NCBI GenBank assembly: GCA_947095585.1
Contig: OX352765.1
Span: forward strand, 78,971,976-79,035,975
Source of the DNA: Nephrocerus scutellatus
Taxonomy: Eukaryota > Arthropoda > Insecta > Diptera > Pipunculidae
Length of the DNA stretch: 64,000 nt
Reading direction: 5' to 3'
The notes under the pieces were generated by a model. It searched no databases. It saw nothing but the letters and a program-made list of their open reading frames with translations, and was not told the origin of the DNA. Both the position numbers and the translations under genes were made by a program. How positions within the stretch are numbered: position 1 is the first letter of the stretch; every line of letters begins with the position of its first letter. This document shows positions 31,490 to 44,915 of this stretch, in pieces.

Positions 31490-33600
31490 TATTGAATATA
31501 TTACGGAATTACTAATCAACTCACAGAACTACGTGGAACGTAAGTAATTCTACGAATAAAGTTGCACGATGATGCTTCAAAAAAAAATTGTAATCATAAT
31601 CAATCCTTATTCAGACATTTATTAGTTATAAATAATTTATTACATTTGGCTTTTTGGCATCTTTTGTTGAATTTAAAATTAGAAGCTGGAACCTGCACAT
31701 AAAATGGAGCGTATGCAAAGTTCATACATTTCGCGACCATCCATAACATTTATGGGTATAAACACTTTAGCGGGTTCCAGGAAAAAGCCAAATCTGCTGA
31801 ATTATATTCGAATGCCGTACACTACAGTACACATACACACGACAATCTGACTGTCCATCCGCATCGATTGGTCGTAAATTACCACACAAACTGCTTCAGC
31901 CAATCGGCCGAAACGCGAGAACAGTGTGTGGTACTTTATTGGGTCCGTTCCATTGGTTTGGTACAAAATGGAAAAAAAATAACAACACCGCCGTACGAGT
32001 CAGTGAGTCAGTGAGCAGCACTGACAAAGCGTACCGAAAAGACGGCAATAATCATAAATTTCACCTTAAATCAGGCAGGATTGGCGCTTTTTTGCTCGCT
32101 CGCTATCTTTATTTTATTGTTTTCATCACAGGAATCCCTCTCGATAACTTATATACCCGCAGTAGCGCCTGCCAGTGTGACAATTACGACCGACGACGAC
32201 GACGACGTTGTTACACCTGTGAGCTGTTACTCGACGCAGGATTAACCTGAATTGGGTGGAGGGGACATTGCGCGACGTTCCATTGTGCATTGGCACGTCC
32301 AAGTGACGTGCAAAAAATCCGAACAAATTAATTCCTCGAAATGAGTTTTGCCATTTGTGGAATTTATGTCGGCTTGCTTGGTCTTGGTCTGCATGCTGGA
32401 TCTGACTCAGAGATGGTCACAAACAACATCGCATTAAAAGTGTAATAGTGACAGAATTTTGAGAGCGATGTGGAAAGCTGAGTTGGAATCAGAAAACCAA
32501 TTCGCAACGATGACCGCTCAATTTAATATCAGATGCATAAGACAGGAGAAGATGGAGGAGGAAGTAGAATTAATCTAAAACAACAAAAAAGATTAAATAT
32601 AACGACGAATTGACAATGAAGTCAACACCTCCTTTTGGCTGCCACTAAGGCTTAGGTTCGGATCAGACGCCGATTAAGATTGTTCTTCGATGAACTTCGA
32701 TGCGCGGCCTTTTGGTGCTCTTAAGGTGTGAAAACATCGATTCCATATCTGCAATTGGTTGCCTTTAGCGCTTCAATAAACCAAAATCCACTTGATGGGA
32801 TATTTATTTACGTTGCTCGCTGCTATTTTGTGCGGCTTTGTTTAAGAGGTTTCCTTTGCTTGCGGTTATAGATTGGTGGCGATGCACGGTTGTTCAAAAC
32901 TTTAATAGCTCACATATGCAAATCTGTTTATTTTTTGTTAGCCTGTATGTTAGAGCCCCAACCACACCGCAGCAGCCGCAAAACAAATTGTTATTGAATT
33001 TAATAATAACAAGAACAGAAAATCGCGGTTAGGAAGCGCACAGGTAAAACTTTCGATTTGTGGTCGGCTTCGATTTGCCTGACATCGTCTTAGGTTATCG
33101 TCGTGATGAGGATTCGATTTGCCTGACATCGTCTTGTGTTTTGATCATCGATCGAAGATCAAGACATCAGTAGAGATCAGGAGCCTTGAAAGGTCAATGT
33201 CAATGACATTTGCGTTATTTTCACATCGGGAATCGAATTGTTTTTTCAAAGAATTAGAAAGGAAAAGTGACCAATTCTTTTTATGATATTCTATGCCAAG
33301 CTTGGAAGTGATTTTGCGTTTTAGTGGCTGAGGTGATTCAAGCATTTAAAACTCCAAATAGTAAAGAAGATTGTAAGTCGTGCATAGACATGTCATCTTT
33401 TTCTCTCCCTAATTTCCCAACGCCCATGCTTTGGTAAGCATTAACAGGGTGCAAACCCCTTTAGCGTGTGTACATTATATAAAAAAAAGTCAATGCATAG
33501 ATACCGTAAAACCTATGAAAGAGAAAACGTTTTATTGATTTTTTTAAATTCATTTATAAATTAATCAAAAATCTCAAATACTATTATTAGTAATAAATAA
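31490..33600. other. No gene recognised
   Basis: Single-copy-looking DNA of mixed composition with a short (GAC)n run near 32190-32205. ORFs of 60-108 codons overlap on opposite strands and have no domain or codon pattern I would trust. A 40-bp imperfect repeat (GATTCGATTTGCCTGACATCGTCTT type) occurs near 33070 and 33113. Confidence 0.4.
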
Positions 33601-33977
33601 AAGTAACCTACAGTCAGCCATTAGAAGAATAGGGGGAATAACACAGAATGCATCAGAATTGCAAGTGGCCGTAACTATTACTGACTGGTGGTAGTGCGAT
33701 CAAACCTCCATGTGGAAGTCGCCGGTAATTTTTCTCCAATACAGGAAAGGCTAGTCCCTTCAAAGTAAGGTTGGCGTGAGGCCAATAACCTCGCCCGTAG
33801 AAAAAACCTTTGTACGGAACCCAAAATCATCCTCGGATACACTGATGAACGACGACGACCACAGCAACGAAAACGGCTAAACGATTTAAGAATTTTCTCA
33901 TGGAACGTACGGTCACTTTATAGAGCACGAGCTTCACAGCAGCTAGCCTATTCCTTGTCCAAATAACAGCAATCCAG

Positions 33978-34676
33978 GTGATGCGGGGGACGGGGAATGG
34001 TGTCTTACAAAAATCAGAATATGACATATATTATACAGCTGTCATGCAAGGCATCATATGCTCGGGGTGGAGTTTTCTAGTAAGCAAAAGAATGAAACCC
34101 ACCGTTATCGACTTTAAAGCAACAAATGAACGGCTATGCACCCTTCGTGTGCTGGGCAAATTTAAAAACATAAACCTCATAAACGTTCACGCAGCTACAG
34201 AGGATTCCCCAGATAATGAAAAAGAAGAATTCTTTGAATCAGTCGAACGGGAACTCCATGCCTGCCCTCAGTATGATGCAAAAATCATTCTGGTGGATAT
34301 GAATGCCAAAATAGGTAGCGAGCCAGTATTCTGGCAGTACATTGGCACCCATAGCTTACACGAGAACACTAATGACAATGGACAACGAGTCATAGAGATG
34401 GCAGTAAGCAATAATTTGGTCGTTGCAAGTACAAGGTTTGCGCGTAAAAATATCCACATGTCTCATGATGGAGCCACTCGCAATCAGATAGACCACCGCC
34501 ACAACCCGAACGTGATGACGGTACAAACGTACCGAGGTGCCAACGTCGACTCGGACCACTATCATGTTGGTATGGTGCTCCGAGCGCGGATTGCATCATC
34601 ACGAAAGACTGCATCCGCGAATCAGATTCGAGTCAACACAGCTGTCCCTCGCAACGAAGAAACCAGAAACAACTAG
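33978..34676 (+). pseudogene. RTE endonuclease domain remnant (copy B)
   Basis: The frame carries apurinic-endonuclease-type blocks: INLINVHAATEDS, IILVDMNAKIG (the usual GDMNAKIG has become VDMNAKIG), NQIDH and VDSDHYHV with the catalytic SDH histidine box. The N-terminal SWNVRSLYRA block lies upstream (near 33898) in another frame. After SANQIRVNTA it ends at a stop at 34674, where copy D continues in a related frame. The true start is not in this ORF; its first codons are from the wrong frame. Confidence 0.75.
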
Positions 34677-35582
34677 GGTCAAGCGATAGAACTCGCCCTA
34701 AATAAATGGAGAGTAAGTCCTGGGGCTGAGATGTCGGGTCTAGAAGAGAAATGGACACGCCTTAAGAATACTGTCATTAGTACTGCTGACTCCATCTTAG
34801 GCAGTAGTCGAAGATATTGAAACGGATGGTTCGATGCGGAATGTAAGCTAGCCACTGAACGTAAGAATGTTGCGTACCGAGCAATGCAACAATCTCATAG
34901 AACGCGGGCACGCAAATATGAATATAAAGAGCTCAGAAGATATGAAAAAACAGTTTACCGGCGAAAGAAAGCAGCCTGGGAGAAGAACCTCGTCCATGAA
35001 CTAGAACAGTATAGAGAGCGAGGACTACACCAAGCGCGGCAGTTCTACCAAAGAATCCGCGGTATGACGCAATTTACACCACGTATAAGATACTGCAAAG
35101 ACAAAGAAGGTAGGTAATCTGAGCGATAGGAAGATCACTTTCATGAGTTGCTAAATGGCCATTAAGCTGAGGAATTGGAGACCCCACCAATGACCGAAGA
35201 CCGCCACCAAGCATAGACGAAGTTTCCAGAGCGACAAACCGGCTCATAAATAATAAGGCCCGGGATCAAATGGTATCCCATTGAATTGGAGGCCCCGCAA
35301 TACACCAAGCAATAATAATGAATAATGAAATAATAGTGCAAGTATGGTAGGAAGAACCTGTGCCAGAAGACTGGCGAAGAGGCATCCTGTGCCCCATAAA
35401 TAAGATATGAGATATCACAACATGCAGCAATTAACTTGGTATAAGGTTGTTGAGTACCGCGTATAAGATTATCTCCTCTATTATTCAAGACAGGATAGCC
35501 CCATACGCTAAAGTCATCATTGGTCCATACCAGTGTTGCTTTATCCCAGGCAAATCAACAACTGATCAGATTTACACCCTTA

Positions 35583-36102
35583 GGCTAATGCCACACGAGC
35601 TCCAAAAAGGTCGCGCGGCAAATTGTCCGCGCGCTCGGAGAAAATTTCGTTGTTGTCACACGAGCTGCATTTTGACCGCGCGACAGCATATTTTGCTGAT
35701 CATGCTTGTTAGTTTAGTTTGGTTATTCAAGATGAATACAGTTCAAAATAATGTTTTCAATACGATCCATGATTTCCTTTCCTAAATTCATTAATTTAAT
35801 TTATGTATTGCAACCGGGAAATTTAAAAATGCATTTAGACTCACCTTGCCTTTCAAAAAGTAAATTTTAAATGAGGCGCTCCAATTTGGACGCTCGTATG
35901 TTCATTCTGATATATAATAGTACCCCTCATGACGCTCTACGGTTCGCGCGCCATGAAGGGAAGTCGCTGCGTAAAAAAGGTCGCGCGACCATACCGACTC
36001 CTTTTTGTTCGCGGACGCTCGTGTGTACTATTCCATTGGTTCTCTGGGTACTCATGGCGACCAAATGGGAGCGCGCCAAAAGGAGCTCGTGTGTCATTAG
36101 CC
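35583..36102. mobile_element. Harbinger-like MITE inserted in RTE copy B
   Basis: The 520-bp insert starts GGCTAATGCCACACGAGC and ends with its inverse (GCTCGTGTGTCATTAGCC), a TIR of about 21 bp with one mismatch. It is flanked by TTA on both sides (35580-35582 and 36103-36105). Copy D at 44645-44665 shows the empty site with a single TTA. A 3-bp TTA duplication and GGC-starting TIRs fit PIF/Harbinger elements. The interior has CG-rich palindromic patches near both ends and no transposase. The ORF 35871-36161 crosses the right end and is spurious. Confidence 0.85.
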
Positions 36103-36439
36103 TTAGGCAGGTGATGGAAAAATGTTTCAAGCTCACTACACCATCTTTTTATAGACTTTAAAGCCGCCTATGAATGCATAGCCAGAGCAGAACTTTATAA
36201 AACCATTGGAGAATTCAGCATGCTAACTAAACTGACACGACCATGACCAATGAAAATAAGCCAGGTAAAAATATCAAGCCCATTCAACTAACAGGCTCCG
36301 ACATGGGGATGTACTGGCCTGCGTCCTTTTCAACCTGGCGTTGGAGAAAGTGATCCGAGATTCTAACGTATCGGCGAGATGAACAATCCTCTATAAGTGC
36401 ATTCAGATACTGGCTTACGCAAACCGAAGAGCTGTACAG

Positions 36440-37080
36440 GAAGCTTTTTTGTTTTGTTTTGTTTTTAAATTTTTGTGATATTAATATATTGCTTGGTTTG
36501 GTACAATCCCCAAGTTGTATGTTTATGTACCGTATGTCCAAGATGGCTTTAGCACTTGTTTATATAGGAGCAGTTTGTTATATACGCTTAGTTTCGAAAA
36601 TCTTCCGATAAGCCAATACATCTCTCTGAGCCTTAGTTCAAGGTCAACGCGCTTCTTTTTAACGTGTGACTTCCACTCAAATTTTGCGTCTAGAGTCATT
36701 CCTAGATATTTTCCCTCGTTGGCAGACGGTTTTTGCACCGAGTTGATGAAAATGGGTAAATTATTCACTTTTCTTATGTAAAATTGACATGTGTTGATTT
36801 TGTTTCGTTGAGATCAATTCGCCAGGACATTGTCCACTCGCATATTTTGTCTAGAGCTCATTGAACTTTTCCCGTTGATGATTCAATAGTATATAGTGAT
36901 AGTAAAAGCGAGGATACCAGTATCGTCTGCGAACGTGGCTACGGCTTCTCTCTTCGATTTGAGGTATGTCTCTTGTGTAAAGCAAGAACAGGATTGGACC
37001 GAGAACGCTACCTTGCGGTACACCGGCGTGAATTTCTTTAAACTTTGAATACTCAGTCCCGTATCTAACACGTTTCAGCT
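36440..37080 (-). mobile_element. Jockey-type LINE fragment
   Basis: The minus strand encodes ATFADDTGILA near 36925 (a FADD catalytic box) preceded by PQGSVLGPILFLLY-like sequence out of frame, then EGKYLGMTLDAKFEWKSH and SKLSVYNKLLLYKQVLKPSWTYG (36530-36720). An A-rich tail in reverse (TTTTGTTTTGTTTTG near 36445) marks the 3' end. It has inserted into or next to RTE copy B. The rest of the element is absent and the frame is broken. Confidence 0.75.
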
Positions 37081-37084
37081 TCTT

Positions 37085-38580
37085 AAACTACAGAAATAAG
37101 TAAAATCGAATGAAAATTTTTGTTTTTTATTATTTTTGAGACAATTTTTTTTGCTTGAGATTTGACTCATAGCTTGCTCGCTTAAGGCCCTTTAGTTACT
37201 TCGGTCAACGACTAATAACTAAGGTTGTTTTTACTGAGGTTTTATGCTTTTCACTATTTAACAAAACAACGGAATGCAAGTTCTTTTTCTGTTCGGTTCT
37301 CTTCTTAAATGCGCTTTATTCGTACGGTGTTACTTTAAATTTTTAAATTTTATTAGTAGTTAAGGATACTTTTTTTCCTCCCGTTTCAGTACTTTTTTTA
37401 AAATTCCTACTTTACCGGATTAAAAAACTCATTCTAACTCTTTGTCTTTTTTTTGCCATTTTTATTTGGTTTTCAAGGATTTTAATTAAGGAAATGAAAG
37501 GAGGACGACAACTACGCTTTGAATGATTCTCTTCACAAATCAGATAAATTATTTCAAAACAGACACATTTTCGTTTTGGCCACAATTGCGGTCAAGACAA
37601 TTCACCAAAAATTACTCTCTACTCTGGCGCAAGTCTGACAATTAACTGCGAACAGCAGAAAATCCGCTTTATTTCCGTTTTTATTTTTATTAATATTTGT
37701 TTACTTTTTTACTGCTTATCAACGGTTGTGGAAAGCACAGTTGAATGTCCTTTCGTAGAAGCTGCGAACGAGGACAATCGCAATAAAGCGAGCGACCCAT
37801 AATATTAAAGTGCCTAACAGACAGGATGCGCTGTTATGGTAGGACATAGCCGAGTACAGTAAGTGAGTTTGCCATTTTTTTGCCTTTGTTATTATTATTG
37901 TTGTTGTTCTTGTTTATTTGTTTGTTAAGCGAAATTACAGATCTGATAATTAAACAAAAGAACCCGGTGAAATTTAGGTTGCCGTGACGTACGTTATAAC
38001 GATTAAAATGGGAGTTGGCAAGTGGAAATATTGGTCGTTTCCGAGACGGCACTAAAACCAGCAAGGACACGACTTATTGTACATTCCGAATGGCAACCCA
38101 AGTTACCACAACAATTAGTTGTTCTTGGCGATTTTTTTTTAAAATGAAATCACGTACATTGGTCACGCTCACAGATACAGTCGACAGACTGCAAAAAAGC
38201 ACCAACAGGCTAATATGATGCTGTGCAGAACGACACTTTTATGTGCAATACAAGGACATTACAGCTTATATATGTGGACAACAAAGTAATAAAAGTTTAC
38301 CATGTCAGCAACCGCGCTACCATCAGCTTTATCAGCGAGCGTAGTATGGAGCAACAGACTGGCGCTATCTATCTAATGGCTTTTTGTTATGTTCAATTGA
38401 GTGTGCCAGTCGGATAGGCGCAGAGTGGGTTAGCACGGGCTTTTCTCGGTCTTGTATTGATTTTAACAAACATATTGATATGAAGATAAATAAAAACAAG
38501 TTAGGAGTAAACCTGGGCCTCAAATAACATGCGCATCCAATTCCTCCAATTGCGTACACCTTCGCAGGACACCCTCCACT
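37085..38580. other. No gene recognised
   Basis: AT-rich at 37085-37500 with homopolymer runs, mixed beyond. None of the short ORFs has a recognisable motif. Confidence 0.4.
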
Positions 38581-38584
38581 TGTG

Positions 38585-38880
38585 GGTGCCATTTAAGGTA
38601 AGGCCTTACTCTACCCAGCTGTGTTAGACTCGAAAAGTCTGGTTACCATTCGCTGTACATGTCCTAGCCATATTAAAAGTAGTTTCTTGACGAGAGTTTG
38701 TAATTAAATATTCTCCTCCAAAGCCCGTCAAAGCATGCTAGTATATACTATATATCTTACTACAGACTCCACAAGTGAAAAGTAAACTTAAAAAGTAAAC
38801 ATTTGAATCAACTTCTCTTGTTCTACACGAAGGTATTTGTAGCTGCTTACGATTTCAAATATGTCTGGGTATCTATCATT
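38585..38880 (-). mobile_element. Small decayed LINE fragment
   Basis: On the minus strand a SSYKYL(G/R)VE block lies near 38850 and an LLIWLGHVQRM block near 38660. These two motifs occur in this order in the C-terminal region of RTE-like LINE proteins. The sequence between is frameshifted. It is not the same family as copies A to E. Confidence 0.5.
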
Positions 38881-38924
38881 CTGATTCAGATGTTCTTGTT
38901 AACCAACTTCAACACGACCTAGAG

Positions 38925-39087
38925 AGAAATTTTGTGAGTGTCTAAGTCCAAAATAGCATTTTTTATATTGCGAGTATGACGCGTGTCGCGTGTGATGGGT
39001 TGAAAATTGTTTCCGACTTCTTTAAGGTCATTTTAAACCACTTCCAGATGACCTAGAGAGTTGAAATTTTTTGAGTATATAAGTCCA
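38925..39087 (-). repeat. Fragment of the 22600-23545 minisatellite family
   Basis: In reverse orientation it carries the TTTGTGAGTGTCTAAGTCC block twice (38932 and about 39070, the second as TTTGAGTATATAAGTCC) and GCGTGTCGCGTGTGATGG. This is a little more than one unit. Confidence 0.75.
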
Positions 39088-41331
39088 AAATCATCATCAT
39101 CATATTTGGCTCTACAACCGGTCCGTTCCTGGCCTCCCACAAAAAGTTTCTCCACCGCACTCGATTTCAAGCCGATGTCATCCAGTTTGGGATCCCTAAA
39201 CTCTGGTCGTCCTGGTCTACGTCATCCTTCCAGCGTAGGCTTGGCCGGCCTCGCTGTCGTATTCCATAAATCCTACCGCAAAGGACTTTCCGAACAGGAT
39301 CCTCTTCGCTCATGCGAGCTAGGTGTCCTGCCCACCGGAGCCTACCGAGCTTAATTTTCTTCACGACAGACTATAGAAGGCTTTGTTGGCTTTAAGCTAC
39401 CGTGCGCGTATTTCTGGTTCCATGCTGTTATCGGCTACTATAGTTGACCGGAGATAGTTAAAGGATTGCACTTCTTCAAATTCGCGCTCCACTATTTAAA
39501 TTAAGGGACCAATGTTGGATCTTCTAGTGATGGCGGACATGGCCATCATGTACTTTGTTTTGCTCTCATTTATGTACAGCCCCAGATTTCTTGCCGCCTG
39601 CTCTATCTGGATGAAAGCCTCCTGTGCAGCACTTCGGTTTCTACCAACGATGTCAATATCGTCTGCGTAAGCCAGTATCTGAATGGACTTATAGAGGATT
39701 GTTCCTCTCGCTGTTACGTTAGAGTATCGGATCACTTTCTTCAACGCCAGGTTGAAGAGGACGCAGACCAGTCAATCCCCTTGTCGGAACCCGTTATAGA
39801 TGTTGAATGAGCTTGATAGGGATCCGGATATTTTTACTTGGCTTATATCATTGGTCATGGTCAACCTACATAGTCGTGTCAGTTTATTTGAGATGCCGAA
39901 TTCTCTCATGGCTTTATAAAGTTCTACTCTGGCTATACTATTATAGGCGGCTTTAAAGTCTATAAAAAGATGGTGTAGTGAGCTGAAACATTTTTCCATC
40001 ACCTGCCTAAGGGTGTAAATCTGATCAGTTGTTTATTAACCTGGGATGAATCCACACTGGCATGAACCAATGATGACTTTAGCTATCCTATCTTCAAGGA
40101 TAAAGGAGAAAATCTTAAACGCGGTACTCAACAACTTTATACCACGATAATTGCTGCATTTTGTGATATCTCCCTTCTTATATATGGGGCATAGGATGCC
40201 TCTTCGCCAGTCTTCTGGCTTCGCTTCTTCCTCCCATACTTGCACTTATATTTCATGAATTGCTTGGCGCAATGTTGGTCCTTCTATTTTTATCAGATCC
40301 GGGGCCTTACTATTTGTGAGCCGATTTATCGCTCTGCTAACTTTGGCTATGCGTGGTGGCGACAGCTTAGTATGGTCTTAGGTCATTGGTGGAGCCTCCA
40401 ATTCCTCACTTAGCTGGCCACTTAGCAACTCACGAAAGTGCTTTTCATATCGCCTTTAAGATCGACGATCAGATTACCCTCTTTGTCTTTGCAGTATGTG
40501 CAACGCGGTGTATATTGCGTCATACCACGGACTCTTTGGTAGAATTTCCGCGCCTGGTGCGGTCCTCGCTCTCTGTACTGTTCTAAGTCACGGACGAGAT
40601 TCTTCTCCCAGGCTCCTTTCTTTCGCCCGTGAACTGTTATTCATATCTTCTGAGCTCCTTATATTCATCTTCGCGTGCCCGTGTTCTATGAGATGGTTGC
40701 ATTGCTCGGTACGCAACATTCTTACGTTCAGTCGCTAGCTTAAATTCCCCATTGAATTCCGATCTCGACGACTACTGCCTAAGATGGAGTCAGCAGCACT
40801 AATGACAGTATTCTTAAGGCGTGTCCATTTGTCTTCTACGACCACCATCTCAGCCCCAGGACTTACTCTCGCTGCACTTAGGGCGAGTCCTATCGCTTGC
40901 CCGTAGTTGTTTCTGGTGTCTTCGTTGCGAAGGGCAGCTGTGTTGACTCGAATCTGATTTGCGGATGCAGTCTTTCGTGATGATGCCATCCGCGCTCGGA
41001 GCACCATACCAACAAGAAGTTGGTACCTCGGTACGTTCGTACCATCATCAGGTTCGGGTTGTGGCAGCGGTCTAACGACACGTGGTCTATCTGGTTACGA
41101 GTGGCTCCATCAGGCGATACCCAGGTATCTTTGTGCATATTTTTACGCGCACACCTTGTACTCGCAACTACCAAATTATTGCTTGCAGCCATTTCTATGA
41201 CTCGTTGGAGGAAAATTACCGGCGGCCACCACGTGGCGGTTTGATCGCACTTCCATCAGTCAGAGGTAGTTACGGCCACCTGCAGTTCTAGAGCATTCTG
41301 TGTTATTCCCCCTATTCTGCTGATGGCTGGC
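39088..41331 (-). mobile_element. RTE-type LINE, copy C, internally deleted
   Basis: Read on the minus strand it starts with the shared leader (near 41331), jumps within about 105 bp to the second half of the endonuclease domain, then continues to the 3' end. The reverse transcriptase has LCPIYKKGDITKCSNYRGI, FIDFKAAYNSIAR and the catalytic LAYADDIDIVG box intact (about 39665). The tail is an ATG-repeat (39090-39105 as ATCATCATCAT). Compared with copy B it lacks roughly 660 bp of leader and endonuclease sequence. Several stops make it non-coding overall. Frames at 40890-41192, 40036-40245, 39772-40002, 39496-39744 and 39167-39364 are its pieces. Confidence 0.85.
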
Positions 41332-41344
41332 CGCCGTAACATGA

Positions 41345-43100
41345 CTACGGTTAGCAAAAAACACCAACACTGATAAATAATGCCAGTATGTATTACAGTA
41401 TGGATATTGAATGTACTGCGAATGCTCTATTACCGAAGCAAATCATTCTAGTGGATGATCAATTGTGATTTCTGCAGGAAGGATATTCTTACTTAGACCT
41501 ACGATTCTGGTGGGTTAATTAGGGATAATTCTTTTACTTTTACAAGTTAAATTGCTATGGCACATTGCCTTGTACAGACTGTCATATAGCGATCATCAAA
41601 AATATTGTCTCATTGCTTTACGGTCTTCCCTTTTGCTGGTTACATTCTGTAAAACATCGGGCTCATTATAATTACAACCCAGAAACCGCAGAAGGATCAA
41701 ATTAAAATTCCGATTAATTAGCTGCGAGTAAGAGTAACTTAATTTAAGGGAAGCAGGTACATGGTAATTACTTCATTACGTTACACTATTACTGCACCGA
41801 ACAATAAAAGGAGTTGGGTGGTTCTCCTTCAATGAACTTCCAGCATACTACAACTACAACTCGGTTCATTTGACCAAAATGTCTCGGACAGTTTTGTCCG
41901 CAATTTATTCTGTTTTATTGTGCCCGTGGAAGACTTAATGAAAATATGAAAAGAAATAAAAGGATGCAACATAATGAAAGGACTAATGCAATTAATTAAA
42001 AAAGAAATTATACCGCAGGTAATTTTCCGGCCAGCAATCTGGTTGGTTTGGAGCAAAACAAAAAAAAAATAAAGGGAAGAAGCAGGAAAAAGCTGTAACG
42101 AAAATGAACGCATAGCTTACCTTGGTGTGGTAGTAACAAGAACAAGACAAGTCGAACGAGCATCCACTGTCCTGATGCTGCTGCTGCTGCTGCTGGGCGA
42201 GAGTGGACTCTCAAGCGGTCAACACGCCAACGCACGCCACGCCAAATGGTTTGAAGCGGTTGAAATTAAATTCTTTTTTTTTTTGCTTTTGGTACTCGCT
42301 CGCTCTCTCCCTATTGCTCGTGGGTTGGTCCGTAGTTGGATTTATTGGTTTTTGTGGAAGGAAAAATATCTTTATTATTTTTTTTTTACTAAGGATAAGG
42401 ATTTCTATAGGAATACTCATGCACTCTGCTGCGCGTACATCGAATTTTCATAGGACAGCTAGCTATAGGGAACATAGTATGAACCGAGTACACTCGCTAC
42501 TCGTAGGATTTTCCTTCCTTTTTTTGGAATTTATTTTTTCTGCGGTACACAGTTATTATCTTTATTTGTGAATCCTCATCGCACTTATTGCAATTAACTT
42601 TATTTCATTCGCTTCGTCGTCGTCCCATTTATTTAATTAGTTTTCCTGTTGTCTATAATTTAGTTTGTATGCCCAGGCGCGAGCAGTGATAGCGGAAAAT
42701 ATGAAATGAATAAAAAAAAAAAAAAGGTAGAAGGATCATTTACCTTGTAGCGGTGAAAGTAATGAAATCATAGAAATGTCCTTTTTCCGGTGAGTTTTTA
42801 GGAGTCGTAATTTCCAGATGAAAATTTTGTTTGGCACGCAGCTGTTTTTTCAATTACATTACGGAAGATGATGTGACTGTGATCTATATAGTACTTGTAA
42901 TCGTAGTAAGTTACGTTGTTTTCATAATATTTTGTCGTTTATTTTGGTTGACAATGAAATCATGAGTTTGGCAATTGGCTATGATATCTCAATGTACTTT
43001 TTGACTCAAAGAAGTTAAACATTTACTTTGTGCCTCCTTGGAAACAACTACAACAATGCAAGTGGTCGAAAATTATCCACATTCTATAGGTAAAGTTTGG
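41345..43100. other. No gene recognised; (CTG)n run
   Basis: Mixed sequence between two head-to-head RTE copies. A CTG run at 42174-42195 gives a leucine stretch that makes the ORF 42127-42453 look like a signal peptide; I regard that as accidental. No repeats beyond homopolymers were seen. Confidence 0.4.
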
Positions 43101-44915
43101 TGGTCAGCCATCAGCAGAATAGGGGGAATAACACAGAATGCTCTAGATATGCAGGTGGCCGTAAGTATCTTTGACTGGTGGAAGTGAGATCAAACCTCCA
43201 CGTGGTGGCCGCCGGTAATTTTCCTCCAATACAGAAAAGGCTGAATGAGCGGTCTAGTCCCTTCAAAGTAAGGTTGGCGCAAGGCCAACAACCTCGCCCG
43301 TAGAAAAAACCTTTCTATGGAAAGCAAAATCCGCTTCGGATACACTGATTTGAATGACGACGACCACGGCAACGAAAACGGCTAAACGATTTAAGAATGA
43401 TGTAGAAATCATTCTGGGGAATATGAATGCTAAAATAGGTAGGGAGCAGGTATTCAGGCAGTACTTTGGCACCCATAGCTTACACGAGAATACTAATGAC
43501 AATGGACAACGAGTCATAGAGATGGCAGCAAGCAATAATTTGATCGTTGCGAGTACAAGGTTGTGCGTAAAAATATCCACATGTCTCATGATGTAGCCAC
43601 TCGCAATCAGATAGACCACCGCCACAACCCGAACGTGATGACGTTACAAACGTACCGAGGTGCCAACGTCGACTCGGACCACTATCTTGTTGGTATGGTG
43701 CTCCGAGCGCGGATTGCATCATCACGAGAGACTGCATCCGCGAATCAGATTTGAGTCAACACAGCTGTCCCTCGCAACGAAGACACCAGAAACAACTACG
43801 GTCAAGCAATAGGACTCGCCCTAAGTGCAGAGAGAGTAAGTCCTGGGGCTGAGATCTCGAGCGTAAAAGAGAAATGGACACGCCTTAAAAATACTGTTAT
43901 TAGTACTGCTGACTCCATCTTAGGCAGTAGTCGTAGAGATCGAAACGACTGGTTCGATGACGAATGCAATCTAGCGAGTGAACGTAAGAATGTTGCGTAC
44001 CGAGCAACAATTTCATAGAACGCGGGCACACGAAGATGAATATAAAGAGCTCAGAAGATATGAAAAAAACAGTTCACCGGCGAAAGAGAGCAGCCTGGGA
44101 GAAGAATCTCGTCCGTGAACTGGAAAAGTACAGAGAGCAAGGACCGCACCAGGCGCGGAAGTTCTACCACAGGGTCCGCGATATGACGCAATATACACCG
44201 CGTTGCCCATACTGCAAAGACAAAGAGGGTAATCTGATCGCCGGTCTCATCTTAGAGCGATAGGAAGATCACTTTCATGAGTTGCTAAATGTCCATTAAA
44301 CTGAGGAATTGGAGACTCCACCAATGACCGAAGACCATACTATGCTGCCGCCACCAAGCATAGACGAAGTTACCAGATCGACAAATCGGCTCATAAATAA
44401 TAAGGCCCCGGGATCAAATCGTAGGAAGAAGCGATGCCAGAAGACTGGCGAACAGGCATTATGTGCCCGATACATAAGAAGGGAAAAATCACAAAATGCA
44501 GCAATTATCGTGGTATAACGTTGTTGAGTACCCCGTATAGGATTTTGTCCACTATCCTTCAAGACAGGATAGCCCCATACGCTAAAGTAATCATTGGTCC
44601 ATACCAGTGGGGCTTCTTCATTGGCAAATCAACAACTGATTAGATTCACACCCTTAGGCAGGTGATGGAAAAATGTCTATAGTTTCAAAACTCACCACAC
44701 CATCTTTTTATAGACTTTAAAGCCGCCTATGATAGCATAGCCAGAGTAGAACTTTATAAAACCATGAGAGAATTCGGCATCCTAAATAAACTGACACGAC
44801 CATGACTAATGTTATAAGCCAGGTAAAGGTATCCGGATCACTATCAAGTCCATTAAACATCTATAACGGGTTCCGACAAGGGGATTGACTGGTCTGCGTC
44901 CTCTTCAACCTGGCG

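Larger units (their letters stand above)
33612..36440 (+). mobile_element. RTE-type LINE, copy B, carrying a MITE
   Basis: This is the most complete RTE copy in the window. It starts with a leader of about 280 bp shared with copies C and D (CAGAATGC, GTGGCCGTAACTA and so on), then the endonuclease domain, the pre-palm region and the reverse transcriptase start. A Harbinger-like MITE interrupts it at 35583-36102, and the palm resumes (FKAAYE near 36150). It ends near 36440 where a Jockey fragment begins. Stops and frameshifts are frequent (for example 34674, 34820 and 35117). RTE elements encode a single endonuclease-reverse transcriptase protein that acts on nuclear DNA. Confidence 0.8.

Noticed and set aside
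33827..34027. Minus-strand ORF over the RTE leader
   Set aside because: Antisense of the endonuclease N-terminal region; the plus strand carries the conserved motifs.
42127..42453. ORF with a leucine run like a signal peptide
   Set aside because: The leucines come from a CTG repeat, two other frames are open over the same stretch, and no domain follows.
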